Source: Bolinopsis microptera (Eukaryota; Ctenophora; Tentaculata; Lobata; Bolinopsidae). From it: 64,000 nt of DNA. Shown piece by piece: positions 10,447 to 19,944 of this stretch. Location: the NCBI RefSeq assembly GCF_026151205.1, contig NC_087082.1, forward strand, positions 1,764,001 to 1,828,000. Direction: 5' to 3'. The number at the start of each line of letters is the position of its first letter. Within the stretch, counting starts at the first letter, position 1. The notes beneath the pieces were generated by a model. It saw nothing but the letters and a program-made list of their open reading frames with translations. It had not been told where the DNA came from and did not search any database. The translations under genes and the position numbers were made by a program.

Positions 10447-12165
10447 ATGAGTCGGAGGAGTTGGGAGGGTCAGATGGCAATGAGAGGACGTCTAGAGTGG
10501 GAGGACTTGGGAGGGTCAGATGAGAGGACGTCTAGAGATGAAGCTTCTGTGAGACAAAAATCAACTTCTCTGCCTACTATTACGAAAAACTTTACCGTTG
10601 ATCAATACCGAAATGAAGTCAAGCTGCGAAATTGTTTAAACCTTGAAAAGCAAATAACAAAACGGCTGGGGATCGGAAATAGAGCAAGGAGTGTTGCCTT
10701 TAAAGAAGTTGGGGAAAGAAAATTCCTTAGACTAGATAAGAACGTTCTGCTAGGGAGTGGCAGTAACGGAACTCGTGTTTATCTAGGAACATTCCGTCAG
10801 AGTGTAACTAATGATGAAAAGCTGGTAGCCATCAAAAGGACACAATATGACACTGAGGCAGAGTATAAAGCAACATACAGAGAAATTGAAAATTTACAGA
10901 GACTAGACCATTACAATTTAATCAAATACTTATGTGCTGACAAAGTCGATGAATACAATCTTATGTTTATCGCTCTCGAATTATGCGAGGGATCTTTAAT
11001 CAACGTCTTTGAACTTCGTAAAGATGTATTTGAGCGTCCCTTCATTCTTCGTAACAAAGCTCCTCCAGATGATTGGCGGTTCAAAAAGCATCTACTTCTA
11101 GGAGTAGCTAACGGATTAAATTATATCCACCAAGAGGGTCATGTCCATAGAGACCTTAAGCCGCAGAACATTCTTGTTCAGGTGGACGATAGCAACGAAT
11201 TTGGGTACAAAGCAGTTATTTGTGACTTTGAGCTGACCAGAGAGTTAAAGCTTGGCAAGACTAAACTGTCTGTTTCATCAGGAATTGTCGGAACTCATGG
11301 TTGGATGGCTAAGGAGGTTCTCAATAAAGGTGATCAAACTAAAGCTTTAGATATCTTTGCTTATGGGTGCATTATTCAATTTGTTATGTCTGAGAGCAGA
11401 GCTAAGGATATTACCCATCCATTCGGCCCTGATATTCAACGAGATAGTGCCATCATGGAAGGTAAAAGGTACTCATACATCAGTACTCATATTGCTGATA
11501 ATGAAGGTTATGTCCACCCTGATGGTCAATCTGCATCTTCTAGTAAAAGAAATTGGGTGGGTTACAGATATCTTGGAGATGCCCTTCTAGCTGACATGCT
11601 TGTGGGTGTTTGTATATCAGAGAATATAAATGTACGCCCCAGTGCAGCTGAAATAATAAAACATCCATTCTACTGGTCTTATGAACAACGAATGCAGTGT
11701 AATGAAAGAATGTTTAATGCATTTAAAGACAACTTCCAACAGGAAGATGCAATATCCGTAATGGAATCAAATTGGAAAGCCCTCGACACTCATCCCCTTT
11801 CTTTATTGGTACCTGCTGCATGGGATTATTATCTTATGCATAGAAGAATAAGCGGAAGAAAGGGTCCCTCGGTTAAACTTAGTGCTTCGATCTTTAACTG
11901 TTTAATGAGAACTATTCGGAACATTCAACAACATTATGAAGACGCAATTGGAATTTTGCCAGACCTTGATGAGGTCATGGACGGAAGCAATGAATCAATG
12001 GGCCAATACTTCTTTGAGGGTGTTCCTCTATCATTTCCTGTTATATACATAACATATCAATGGTTGCAATTACAGAGCAATAGATCGCACAAAGAAAAGC
12101 TAGATATTTACGATGTGCAAATAGAGACTCTTTTTGCCATAAAGAAGGATCATTATTCTTTGTAA
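10447..12165 (+). CDS. Kinase-KEN endoribonuclease, copy C2
   Basis: 572 residues, nearly collinear with C1 from the N-terminal helix onward. Glycine loop LGSGSNGT (102-109), VAIK K130, HRDLKPQN (234-241), DFE (260-262), HPFYWS at the KEN start, and IRNIQQH with R491 and H496 by alignment with C1. The N-terminus is odd. The ATG at 10440, matching the start used in A1/A2, opens a short frame (MLDESEELGG) that stops at 10519 because a 46-bp segment is imperfectly duplicated (TTGGGAGGGT at 10461 and 10507). The ATG at 10447 restores the frame and adds a new N-terminus starting MSRRSWEGQ. A seven-codon uORF (MAYNYVG) begins at 10428 next to the splice acceptor. Soluble RNase activated by dimerisation is inferred. 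Confidence 0.88.
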   Translation: MSRRSWEGQMAMRGRLEWEDLGGSDERTSRDEASVRQKSTSLPTITKNFTVDQYRNEVKLRNCLNLEKQITKRLGIGNRARSVAFKEVGERKFLRLDKNVLLGSGSNGTRVYLGTFRQSVTNDEKLVAIKRTQYDTEAEYKATYREIENLQRLDHYNLIKYLCADKVDEYNLMFIALELCEGSLINVFELRKDVFERPFILRNKAPPDDWRFKKHLLLGVANGLNYIHQEGHVHRDLKPQNILVQVDDSNEFGYKAVICDFELTRELKLGKTKLSVSSGIVGTHGWMAKEVLNKGDQTKALDIFAYGCIIQFVMSESRAKDITHPFGPDIQRDSAIMEGKRYSYISTHIADNEGYVHPDGQSASSSKRNWVGYRYLGDALLADMLVGVCISENINVRPSAAEIIKHPFYWSYEQRMQCNERMFNAFKDNFQQEDAISVMESNWKALDTHPLSLLVPAAWDYYLMHRRISGRKGPSVKLSASIFNCLMRTIRNIQQHYEDAIGILPDLDEVMDGSNESMGQYFFEGVPLSFPVIYITYQWLQLQSNRSHKEKLDIYDVQIETLFAIKKDHYSL

Positions 12166-13021
12166 ACTGATCATGCAGTTCTTATTTTAAAATACAGTTC
12201 CCTTGGACATTAGTTTGATCGCCCGTGACCACTGACCAGTTTACGAATTTAATACCTATAGTGAAGTTCATATTCAGCATCCAGTCTAGTAGGTCCATAC
12301 ATCAATCGTATAATATAGTTTGACTTTAAAACAGACTCAGGAAGTCCTCGTGTATTTTGTACTTACTCCAGCATGGGTTCTTCCTCTTATTAATATTATA
12401 GCTGTGATTGGAGACCAGCTTTGCTTACTGGCTAATGTTTACTTCCAAATATGATAATATAACTATAGATACAAAATTGATTTAAAAAGTAACACATTTA
12501 AATACTTGATTTCCGCAACCTTTTTATTTACATAATTAGTAACTTATTTACTAGTTGTAAAAGAAACTAGTTGTTGTAAAAAACGTGATTTACTAGATTG
12601 TAAAAAATGACGATATTGGGGAAGGAGAGACAATGGTCTCCCTCTTTTAATCTGATTGAAAATATTAACACAGTTATATAACACAGTTATAGCTAAATGT
12701 GCGATTCACTCATTATTTGAAAACATTGCATTGAAATACCTACACAGAATCAGATTGATTGGTAAAATTGCTGTGTTCCCAATTTTACTGATGAAGTACT
12801 ATGCACACGCTTTTTTTACTGGTGAAGTTTAATAGTGCATCTTTTTTCAACAAAAAGAGCTTCTTTTCAATAAGCCTTTGCTTTGTCAGTTTGTCAAGCT
12901 GGGTGAATGTCGTGAATGATTTCCCCCACTCTATATCTTTATAGAAGCTTACTGCCTGCTATTTTTATCATTTTACCACTCAGTTAACTAGCTACCTTTT
13001 CTGCTACCCATAACATACTTG
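12166..13021. other. 3' flank of C2, paralogue of the C1 flank
   Basis: Homologous to 5411-6780 without the LINE insertion. Includes GGTCTCCCTC and the CATTGAAATAC blocks found after C1. No gene seen. Confidence 0.65.
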
Positions 13022-13022
13022 C

Positions 13023-13075
13023 CGCCCCCCCCCCCCCCCCCCCCCCCCGCCCCCCCCCCCCCCCCCCCCCCCCCG
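13023..13075. repeat. Poly-C tract
   Basis: About 50 consecutive C residues with a single G near 13049. The paralogous place after C1 has only GCGGCCCC. Long homopolymers of this kind are hotspots of replication slippage and also of assembly error. Confidence 0.9.
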
Positions 13076-13402
13076 TATTATAAATGCTTATAATTTTGAC
13101 CAATTTTAAGGCCTTTTTGTTTTCTTGGAAGCAAATCATCTCTACATGTTCAGGAACCTTCATTCGGCACTATCAGCGTTTTATCTTATAGGTATAACAG
13201 TATTTAATATATTTCAAATATTTATTTCAAAGATTACTTGAAGCTGTTTACAAATTGACGGAATCTGACTGTATGACGTGTTCATATTGACTAATTAAAT
13301 TGATGATATATCGATTATTGTTTTAATTTGTAGGTTAATGTTTTGTCTAGTTCTGTTCCATCAGTATTTTTTACATGTCATTTATACAGGGAGTCTTTTA
13401 TA

Positions 13403-13693
13403 CAGGGAGTCTATAAAAAAGTAAAAAAGGCGACCAAGTGACTATTGTTAATAATTCGCCTATAACCTAATGAGTCATATGCTATGATGTTCCATTTTGT
13501 TAAAAATTTCATGATGCTTCCAAAATCATCCAGAATTAATGATATTGTAGAGGTTTGAATTAATGATGTAGAGGTTTGAATTAATGATGTAGAGGTTTGA
13601 ATTATTCACGGACTCCGGAGGTCATACCTCATATCAAACAGGTTTTGAGTTATCAACACGTATCACTTGGCCGCCTTTTTTAGACACTCAGTG
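13403..13693. mobile_element. MITE, complete copy upstream of A1
   Basis: Left end CAGGGAGTCTATAAAAAAG with GGCGACCAAGTGA; right end TCACTTGGCCGCC then TAGACACTCAGTG, an imperfect terminal inverted repeat. The first bases of the left end are duplicated (13387 and 13403). A TGATGTAGAGGTTTGAAT motif is repeated about three times inside. No transposase. Confidence 0.65.
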
Positions 13694-14219
13694 TGTTTTT
13701 GTATCAACAGTTTTAATTTTGATCAGGTATTAAATTGCTTCTTTATGAATTTTAAAATTACGTGTATAATGATTTAAAATGTTTTTCTTCTAAGTTGTGT
13801 TTTTGTGTATTTCTGAAAAATTATTCCAAAGTAATAAAAATAACGTAATTGACCAAAAAAGATAGAATGTAACAGAGGCACAACTTTAATATATTAATTG
13901 ATCTAAACATATCGGTCGGTTGGTATAATAAATTTTGTTCTTAATTGTCGGATAATAATTTTCCATCCAAACCTCAAACGTTATTGAATAATTCCACTGT
14001 ATGTTACAGTAGTCTTTGGAAGTTTGGAGCAGCATGAAATATCCCTAATACTGCCCATTCTTTGTGTACATGATGCATAATAATATTATGTAGTGCATAA
14101 TAACGTTTATTATAAGTGGCAAATGTGTTGCTTTACAGGCATAGCAGGAATACTAGACACTTCTCCCTAAATGATCATAATGGGGCAGGAACCGAGAGTG
14201 CCCAATGTCATGATAATTT

Positions 14220-14420
14220 TACGACAAGATGTGACAATATGTGCCAATATATGACAATATACGACAATATTTGATATTATATGACAATATACGACAATAT
14301 ACGACAAGATTTGGCAATATCCGACAATATAATATGACAATATATGACAATATTTGACAATATATGACAATATACGACATTATATTCAGACAGAATATGA
14401 CAGTATACGACAAGATTGAC
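14220..14420. repeat. ACGACAATAT minisatellite upstream of copy A1
   Basis: Same degenerate 10-bp units as upstream of C2 and A2, ending about 190 bp before the A1 start codon. Confidence 0.8.
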
Positions 14421-14590
14421 AAAATGTGACAAACCGTGGGAAAATGGGCACTCTCGGTTCCTGCCCATAATGGGCTCCAAATACATATAAAAATAAAAAC
14501 AACGAAATATTGAAAATCACCGAAACTGCAATTCAAACCTATGATATTATAATGTATCATGATTAAAAGCAATGTAAACAAATTTTACAG

Positions 14591-14636
14591 GTTATGGCTT
14601 ATAACTATAATGTCGGATGAGGTGGAGGAATTGGGA
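14591..14636 (+). promoter_or_regulatory. Conserved splice acceptor and short uORF in the A1 leader
   Basis: TTTTACAG ends at 14590 and is followed by GTTATGGCTTATAAC. The first ATG (14593) opens an eight-codon frame, MAYNYNVG, that stops at TGA overlapping the main start region, and the main ATG is at 14610. Equivalent acceptor-ATG pairs precede C1, C2, B1, A2 and B3. A leader uORF of this kind would lower translation and could make it stress-responsive; that is inference. Confidence 0.5.
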
Positions 14637-16313
14637 GGGTCAGATGACAGTGAGAGGACGTCTAGAGATCATGAAGCTTCTGTGAGACAACTATCAGCTT
14701 CTCAGCCTACTATTACGAAAAACATTACTGTTGATCAATACCGAAATGAAGTCAAGCTGCGAAATTGTTCAAACCTTGAGAAGCAAATAACGAAACGGCT
14801 GGGGATCGGAAATAGAGCAGGTAATGTTGCCTTTAAAGAAGTTGGGGAAAGGAAAGTCCTTAAACTAGATAAGAACGTTCTGCTAGGGAGTGGCAGTAAC
14901 GGAACTCGTGTTTATTTAGGAACGTTCCGACAGAGTGTAACTAATGATGAAAAGCTGGTGGCAATCAAAAGGATCCAATATGATACTGAGGCAGAGTATA
15001 AAGCAACGTACCGAGAAGTTGCCACTCTACAAAAACTTAATCATTCCAATGTGATCAAATATTTATTCGCTGACAACAATGATGAATTCAATCTTATGTT
15101 TATCGCTCTTGAGTTATGCAGAGGATCTTTAATCAATATATTTGAACTCCGCAAAGATGTTTTTGAATGTCCCTTTATACTCAAAAATCGAGCTCCTGCT
15201 AACGATTGGTGGTTTAAAAAACATTTGCTTCTTGGAATTGCAAACGGTCTAGATTACATCCATCAACAGGGTCATGTTCATAGAGACCTTAAACCACAAA
15301 ACATTCTTGTTCAGGGAGATGACAGCAACATCTTTGGTTACAAAGCAGTAATATGTGACTTCGAGCTCGCCAAAGAAATGGAGGCAGGGAAGTCTAAATT
15401 GTCTGTGTCTCAGGGGATCGTTGGTACCCAGGGCTGGATGGCTAAGGAGGTGCTTGCCGGGGGAGCACAAACTAAAGCCTTAGATGTGTTTGCTTACGGG
15501 TGTATAGTTCAATTTGTTCTGGTGGAGAACAGAGATAAGCATGCAATCCATCCATTTGGAGCAGACATCCACCGGGATAATGCCATCATGGAAAGTAAGC
15601 GGTCTTCATACATTAGTACACATATTGCTGATATAAATGGCTCAATCCGTACTACTGGTCAATCTTATTATGTCGGTGAATTACTGCAGGGTAGAAGTGG
15701 GCTAGGATATGAATATCTTGGTGATGCAATTATAGCAGACTTACTCGTCAGTGTTTGCATATCAGGGGATATAACTGTCCGACCTTCGGCTCCTGAGCTG
15801 TTGCTCCATCCATTCTTCTGGTCGTATGAGAAGAGAATCCAGAGCAATGAAATGATGTTTAATTTGTATAAACACGACTTTCAAAGACACGACATAGTGT
15901 CGTTGATGGAGAAGAATTGGAGAATCCTCAACACTTATACCTATTCCTCATTAATACCTGATGCATGGGAATATTATGTTTCTCATAGAAAAGCAACTAA
16001 AGGAAAGGTACCTTCCTCAAGACTGAGTAGTTCTCTCTTCAACTGTTTGATGAGGCTGATTCGAAACCTTCAGCAGCATTACGAAGAAGCAATTGCTCTG
16101 TCACCTGAACTTGAAGTTGCTTTAGATGGGAACTCAGAGTCTCTGGGTAAATATTTTTTCGAAGGAGTGCCCTTGGCATTTCCAGTAATATACATCTACT
16201 TGTTTCAATACCAATGTAATTCTCCGGAGAAAACCATTGAAGTAAGACGGAAGATATATCAGCAGCAACTCTCCACTCTAATGACTCTCAAAAGCAATCA
16301 TCGTGCATTGTAA
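14610..16313 (+). CDS. Kinase-KEN endoribonuclease, copy A1
   Basis: 567 residues from the ATG at 14610 (MSDEVEELGG). An in-frame ATG at 14559 lies upstream of the probable splice acceptor at 14590 and is disfavoured. Glycine loop LGSGSNGT (92-99), VAIK K120, HRDLKPQN (224-231), DFE (250-252), GTQGWMAKE, HPFFWS, IRNLQQH near 484-490 and YFFEGVP mark a complete kinase plus KEN unit. The IRNLQQH signature is close to RNase L (IRNLGEH), with the arginine and histidine that are essential there. The acidic, serine-rich N-terminal 40 residues are low-complexity. A2 is a very close paralogue. No sensor domain is visible; activator and RNA target are unknown. Confidence 0.9.
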   Translation: MSDEVEELGGSDDSERTSRDHEASVRQLSASQPTITKNITVDQYRNEVKLRNCSNLEKQITKRLGIGNRAGNVAFKEVGERKVLKLDKNVLLGSGSNGTRVYLGTFRQSVTNDEKLVAIKRIQYDTEAEYKATYREVATLQKLNHSNVIKYLFADNNDEFNLMFIALELCRGSLINIFELRKDVFECPFILKNRAPANDWWFKKHLLLGIANGLDYIHQQGHVHRDLKPQNILVQGDDSNIFGYKAVICDFELAKEMEAGKSKLSVSQGIVGTQGWMAKEVLAGGAQTKALDVFAYGCIVQFVLVENRDKHAIHPFGADIHRDNAIMESKRSSYISTHIADINGSIRTTGQSYYVGELLQGRSGLGYEYLGDAIIADLLVSVCISGDITVRPSAPELLLHPFFWSYEKRIQSNEMMFNLYKHDFQRHDIVSLMEKNWRILNTYTYSSLIPDAWEYYVSHRKATKGKVPSSRLSSSLFNCLMRLIRNLQQHYEEAIALSPELEVALDGNSESLGKYFFEGVPLAFPVIYIYLFQYQCNSPEKTIEVRRKIYQQQLSTLMTLKSNHRAL

Positions 16314-17356
16314 ACGTGGGTGCGGACATAATTTTAGCAGTATATATTTTTAAGAAGGGCATTTAAGAATAGCAGATAACAAATAAATTATTATTACTAT
16401 TCATTCATTCAAAGTTTTGAATTCCGGAGTATTATTATTATAGTTTAGATATTTTTTGAATTGTGTGATTATGCTGATTAACATAATCATGATAATGTTA
16501 TTACTAAATAAAGAAAAGCACTCAGTTTTTTGATTGTCTGGGTTTTTTAATTTGACTTTAAATATTTGTATTGAATGTAATGTTCTTTTTATAGTTGCTC
16601 AGCTCACACATTTTTGCTTCAGTTATTTCAGATAATGTATCCGATAAATTGTTAAAAGTTATCAGTGTTATCTAGAACTTTTTAAGTGCTATTTCTTCAA
16701 TCTTTTTTTTGTCATAATATTTTCATTTAAGTTGAATAGCCATGTTTCCTTTTTGTGATTATCGGGCATTTGTATTGTTTTAAGTTAATGACCAGTATTA
16801 TACCTGTTTAGACACGGTGTTAAATATTTTATTATATACTGAAGTCAGGGATTAATTCTTTTATAATCATTATGTTAGAGTTCTCATTTATTTATCTGAA
16901 TATCTATTACATTGCCCGAAGATGTTTGATTTTATTGAAAGATTATTGTATTATAACTGTATTTAAATAATTATAGATTTCATCGTGGTTATTTTAAGTT
17001 TTAAAAACTTCTTGGTTGATCAGATGATTTAATTCTCATAATTCTAATTCTAATTTAATGACTGAACAATTGTCTTTTCTCTCAAGCCTTTCTTCGAATA
17101 ATCTTCAATTTTCGAATTTTCGAGTACAGATATTCGCCGAGATCAGAGTTGATTAGTACATTCAAATTGAAAGTAACTTGGACTTGGAATATATTAGTGA
17201 TTTTGTGATAATTTTATGTCCCATGATGCGAATGACCCATAATTATAATCAACAATGTTTATTTACGATTTCTGTCCACAGGTTATGGATAAGAAGTCAG
17301 AAAGTGTTTCCACCTAGCCTGTCATGTTCTAGCTGTTTAACAGTGCCCTGTCCACA
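16314..17356. other. A1-B1 intergenic region (paralogue at 30048-31031)
   Basis: AT-rich. Starts with GGACATAATTTTAGCAGTA, also found after pseudogene A3 (30057), and ends with the B1 leader: a splice acceptor GTCCACAG at 17273-17280, then GTTATGG with a short uORF (MDKKSESVST) before the main ATG. No other gene is seen. The shared layout shows that A and B genes were duplicated as a pair. Confidence 0.6.
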
Positions 17357-18439
17357 ATGGCTGCTGGAAATGCTCTCAACCTGCAGAGGCAAATTGCTAA
17401 ATGGCTTGGGACTGGACCGAATGCGACCGATGTGAAGTTTAAAGACGTTGGTGAGGACAAACGCCTTACGTTTGATAAAGGCAAACTTTTAGGAAGTGGT
17501 AGTAATGGAACTCGTGTTTATCTGGGAACATTTCGCCGGCCAGTTACAAATGAGCCGCAGTTAGTGGCCATAAAGCATGTTCAATACAACAGTGATGTAG
17601 AATATAGAAACACATATCGTGAGGTGGAGAATCTGCAGCAACTGAATCATCCAAATGTGGTACACTATTTGTATGCTGATAAGTGTGAAGATTATGACAT
17701 CATGTTCATTGCCCTTGAGCTTTGCAGAGGTTCTTTAGTTGATATGTTCGTTCACAAACGTGATGTCTTCAAAAGACAATTCACTCTAAGGGATAATATT
17801 ATATCGTGTGACCATTGGGAATTCAAGAAAGATCTCTTGTTCGGTATAGCTCATGGACTAAACTATGTGCACAGTCAAGGCTATATACATAGGGACCTTA
17901 AACCACAGAATATACTAGTACGTGATGATAATGACAGCCGGTATGGTTATAAAGCTGTAATCTGTGATTTTGAGTTATCAAGAAAAATAAAAGATGGGAA
18001 GGCGAAATTGTCTGTGTCACAAGCTGCTGTTGGTACTCATGGTTGGATGGCCAGAGAGGTACTTGCTGGGGCAAAGAAATTGACTCGATCTATTGATGTG
18101 TTTGCATATGGATGTATTGTGCATTATGTGTTGTCTGAGAATAGGAATGAGCAAGATATGCATCCTTTTGGATCTGATCTGCATAGAGACATGAATATAC
18201 GGAAATCAAAGCGCTCCTCATATATAAGTTCGACTTTAAACCTGCAAGAACGCCGTCACAACTATTTACCTATAGGTTATGCATATCTGGGGGATTCCAT
18301 ACTGGCTGACATGCTTGTCGATACCTGCATTAGTGGTGTTATCATTGCCCGTCCTCTTGCCCATGAGATATTGAAACACCCCCCCCCCCCCCCCCCCCCC
18401 CCCCGTATTATAAATGCTTATAATTTTGACCAATTTTAA
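17357..18439 (+). pseudogene. Kinase-KEN copy B1, truncated: kinase only, KEN lost at poly-C
   Basis: Starts MAAGNALNLQRQ with a good context (CCACAATGG). Glycine loop LGSGSNGT (45-52), VAIK K73, HRDLKPQN (178-185) and DFE (204-206) are intact, and the kinase C-lobe runs to LKHP. There the expected HPFFWS is replaced by a poly-C run read as prolines, followed by 12 residues of intergenic sequence. The whole KEN ribonuclease domain is missing. The poly-C is followed by the same DNA found upstream of A1. Either recombination at a C-run destroyed the gene or the assembly collapsed here. If real, the product would be a kinase lacking RNase, conceivably a regulator of its paralogues. Confidence 0.8.
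18379..18404. repeat. Poly-C tract at the B1 breakpoint
   Basis: About 26 C residues directly joining kinase coding sequence (GAAACAC) to GTATTATAAATGC, the same sequence that follows the poly-C at 13075. Confidence 0.9.
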
Positions 18440-18730
18440 GGCCTTTTTGTTTTCTTGGAAGCAAATCATCTCTACATGTTCAGGAACCTTCATTCGGCAC
18501 TATCAGCGTTTTATCTTATAGGTATAACAGTATTTAATATATTTCAAATATTTATTTCAAAGATTACTTGAAGCTGTTTACAAATTGACGGAATCTGACT
18601 GTATGACGTGTTCATATTGACTAATTAAATTGATGATATATCGATTATTGTTTTAATTTGTAGGTTAATGTTTTGTCTAGTTCTGTTCCATCAGTATTTT
18701 TTACATGTCATTTATACAGGGAGTCTTTTA

Positions 18731-19021
18731 TACAGGGAGTCTATAAAAAAGTAAAAAAGGCGACCAAGTGACTATTGTTAATAATTCGCCTATAACCTAA
18801 TGAGTCATATGCTATGATGTTCCATTTTGTTAAAAATTTCATGATGCTTCCAAAATCATCCAGAATTAATGATATTGTAGAGGTTTGAATTAATGATGTA
18901 GAGGTTTGAATTAATGATGTAGAGGTTTGAATTATTCACGGACTCCGGAGGTCATACCTCATATCAAACAGGTTTTGAGTTATCAACACGTATCACTTGG
19001 CCGCCTTTTTTAGACACTCAG
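18731..19021. mobile_element. MITE, copy upstream of A2
   Basis: Same element as 13403-13693 at a constant offset of 5328 bp; it moved with the segmental duplication, not by transposition. Confidence 0.65.
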
Positions 19022-19554
19022 TGTGTTTTTGTATCAACAGTTTTAATTTTGATCAGGTATTAAATTGCTTCTTTATGAATTTTAAAATTACGTGTATAAT
19101 GATTTAAAATGTTTTTCTTCTAAGTTGTGTTTTTGTGTATTTCTGAAAAATTATTCCAAAGTAATAAAAATAACGTAATTGACCAAAAAAGATAGAATGT
19201 AACAGAGGCACAACTTTAATATATTAATTGATCTAAACATATCGGTCGGTTGGTATAATAAATTTTGTTCTTAATTGTCGGATAATAATTTTCCATCCAA
19301 ACCTCAAACGTTATTGAATAATTCCACTGTATGTTACAGTAGTCTTTGGAAGTTTGGAGCAGCATGAAATATCCCTAATACTGCCCATTCTTTGTGTACA
19401 TGATGCATAATAATATTATGTAGTGCATAATAACGTTTATTATAAGTGGCAAATGTGTTGCTTTACAGGCATAGCAGGAATACTAGACACTTCTCCCTAA
19501 ATGATCATAATGGGGCAGGAACCGAGAGTGCCCAATGTCATGATAATTTTACGA

Positions 19555-19765
19555 CAAGATGTGACAATATGTGCCAATATATGACAATATACGACAATAT
19601 TTGATATTATATGACAATATACGACAATATACGACAAGATTTGGCAATATCCGACAATATGATAATATGACAATATATGACAATATTTGACAATATATGA
19701 CAATATACGACATTATATTCAGACAGTATATATGACAGTATACGACAAGATTGACAAAATGTGAC
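19555..19765. repeat. ACGACAATAT minisatellite upstream of copy A2
   Basis: Same degenerate 10-bp units as upstream of C2 and A1. It differs from the A1 copy by a short insertion near 19660 and a short change near 19725. Confidence 0.8.
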
Positions 19766-19944
19766 AAACCGTGGGAAAATGGGCACTCTCGGTTCCTGCC
19801 CATAATGGGCTCCAAATACATATAAAAATAAAAACAACGAAATATTGAAAATCACCGAAACTGCAATTCAAACCTATGATATTATAATGTATCATGATTA
19901 AAAGCAATGTAAACAAATTTTACAGGTTATGGCTTATAACTATA

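Larger units (their letters stand above)
18405..19944. repeat. Segmental duplication of 13076-14609 upstream of A2
   Basis: Runs parallel to the block upstream of A1. I saw no substitutions in the stretches compared, only a small insertion in the minisatellite (near 19660) and a small change near 19725. Contains a MITE (18731-19021), the ACGACAATAT minisatellite and the conserved splice acceptor and uORF (19925-19970). The following coding regions differ noticeably more. Confidence 0.9.

Noticed and set aside
14559-14609. Upstream ATG as start of A1 (and 19894 for A2)
   Set aside because: It lies 5' of the conserved splice acceptor, so this segment is likely intronic; MSDEVEELGG is the better start.
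18365-18439. Proline-rich C-terminus of B1 as a real domain
   Set aside because: It is the translation of a poly-C tract followed by intergenic DNA shared with the block upstream of A1.
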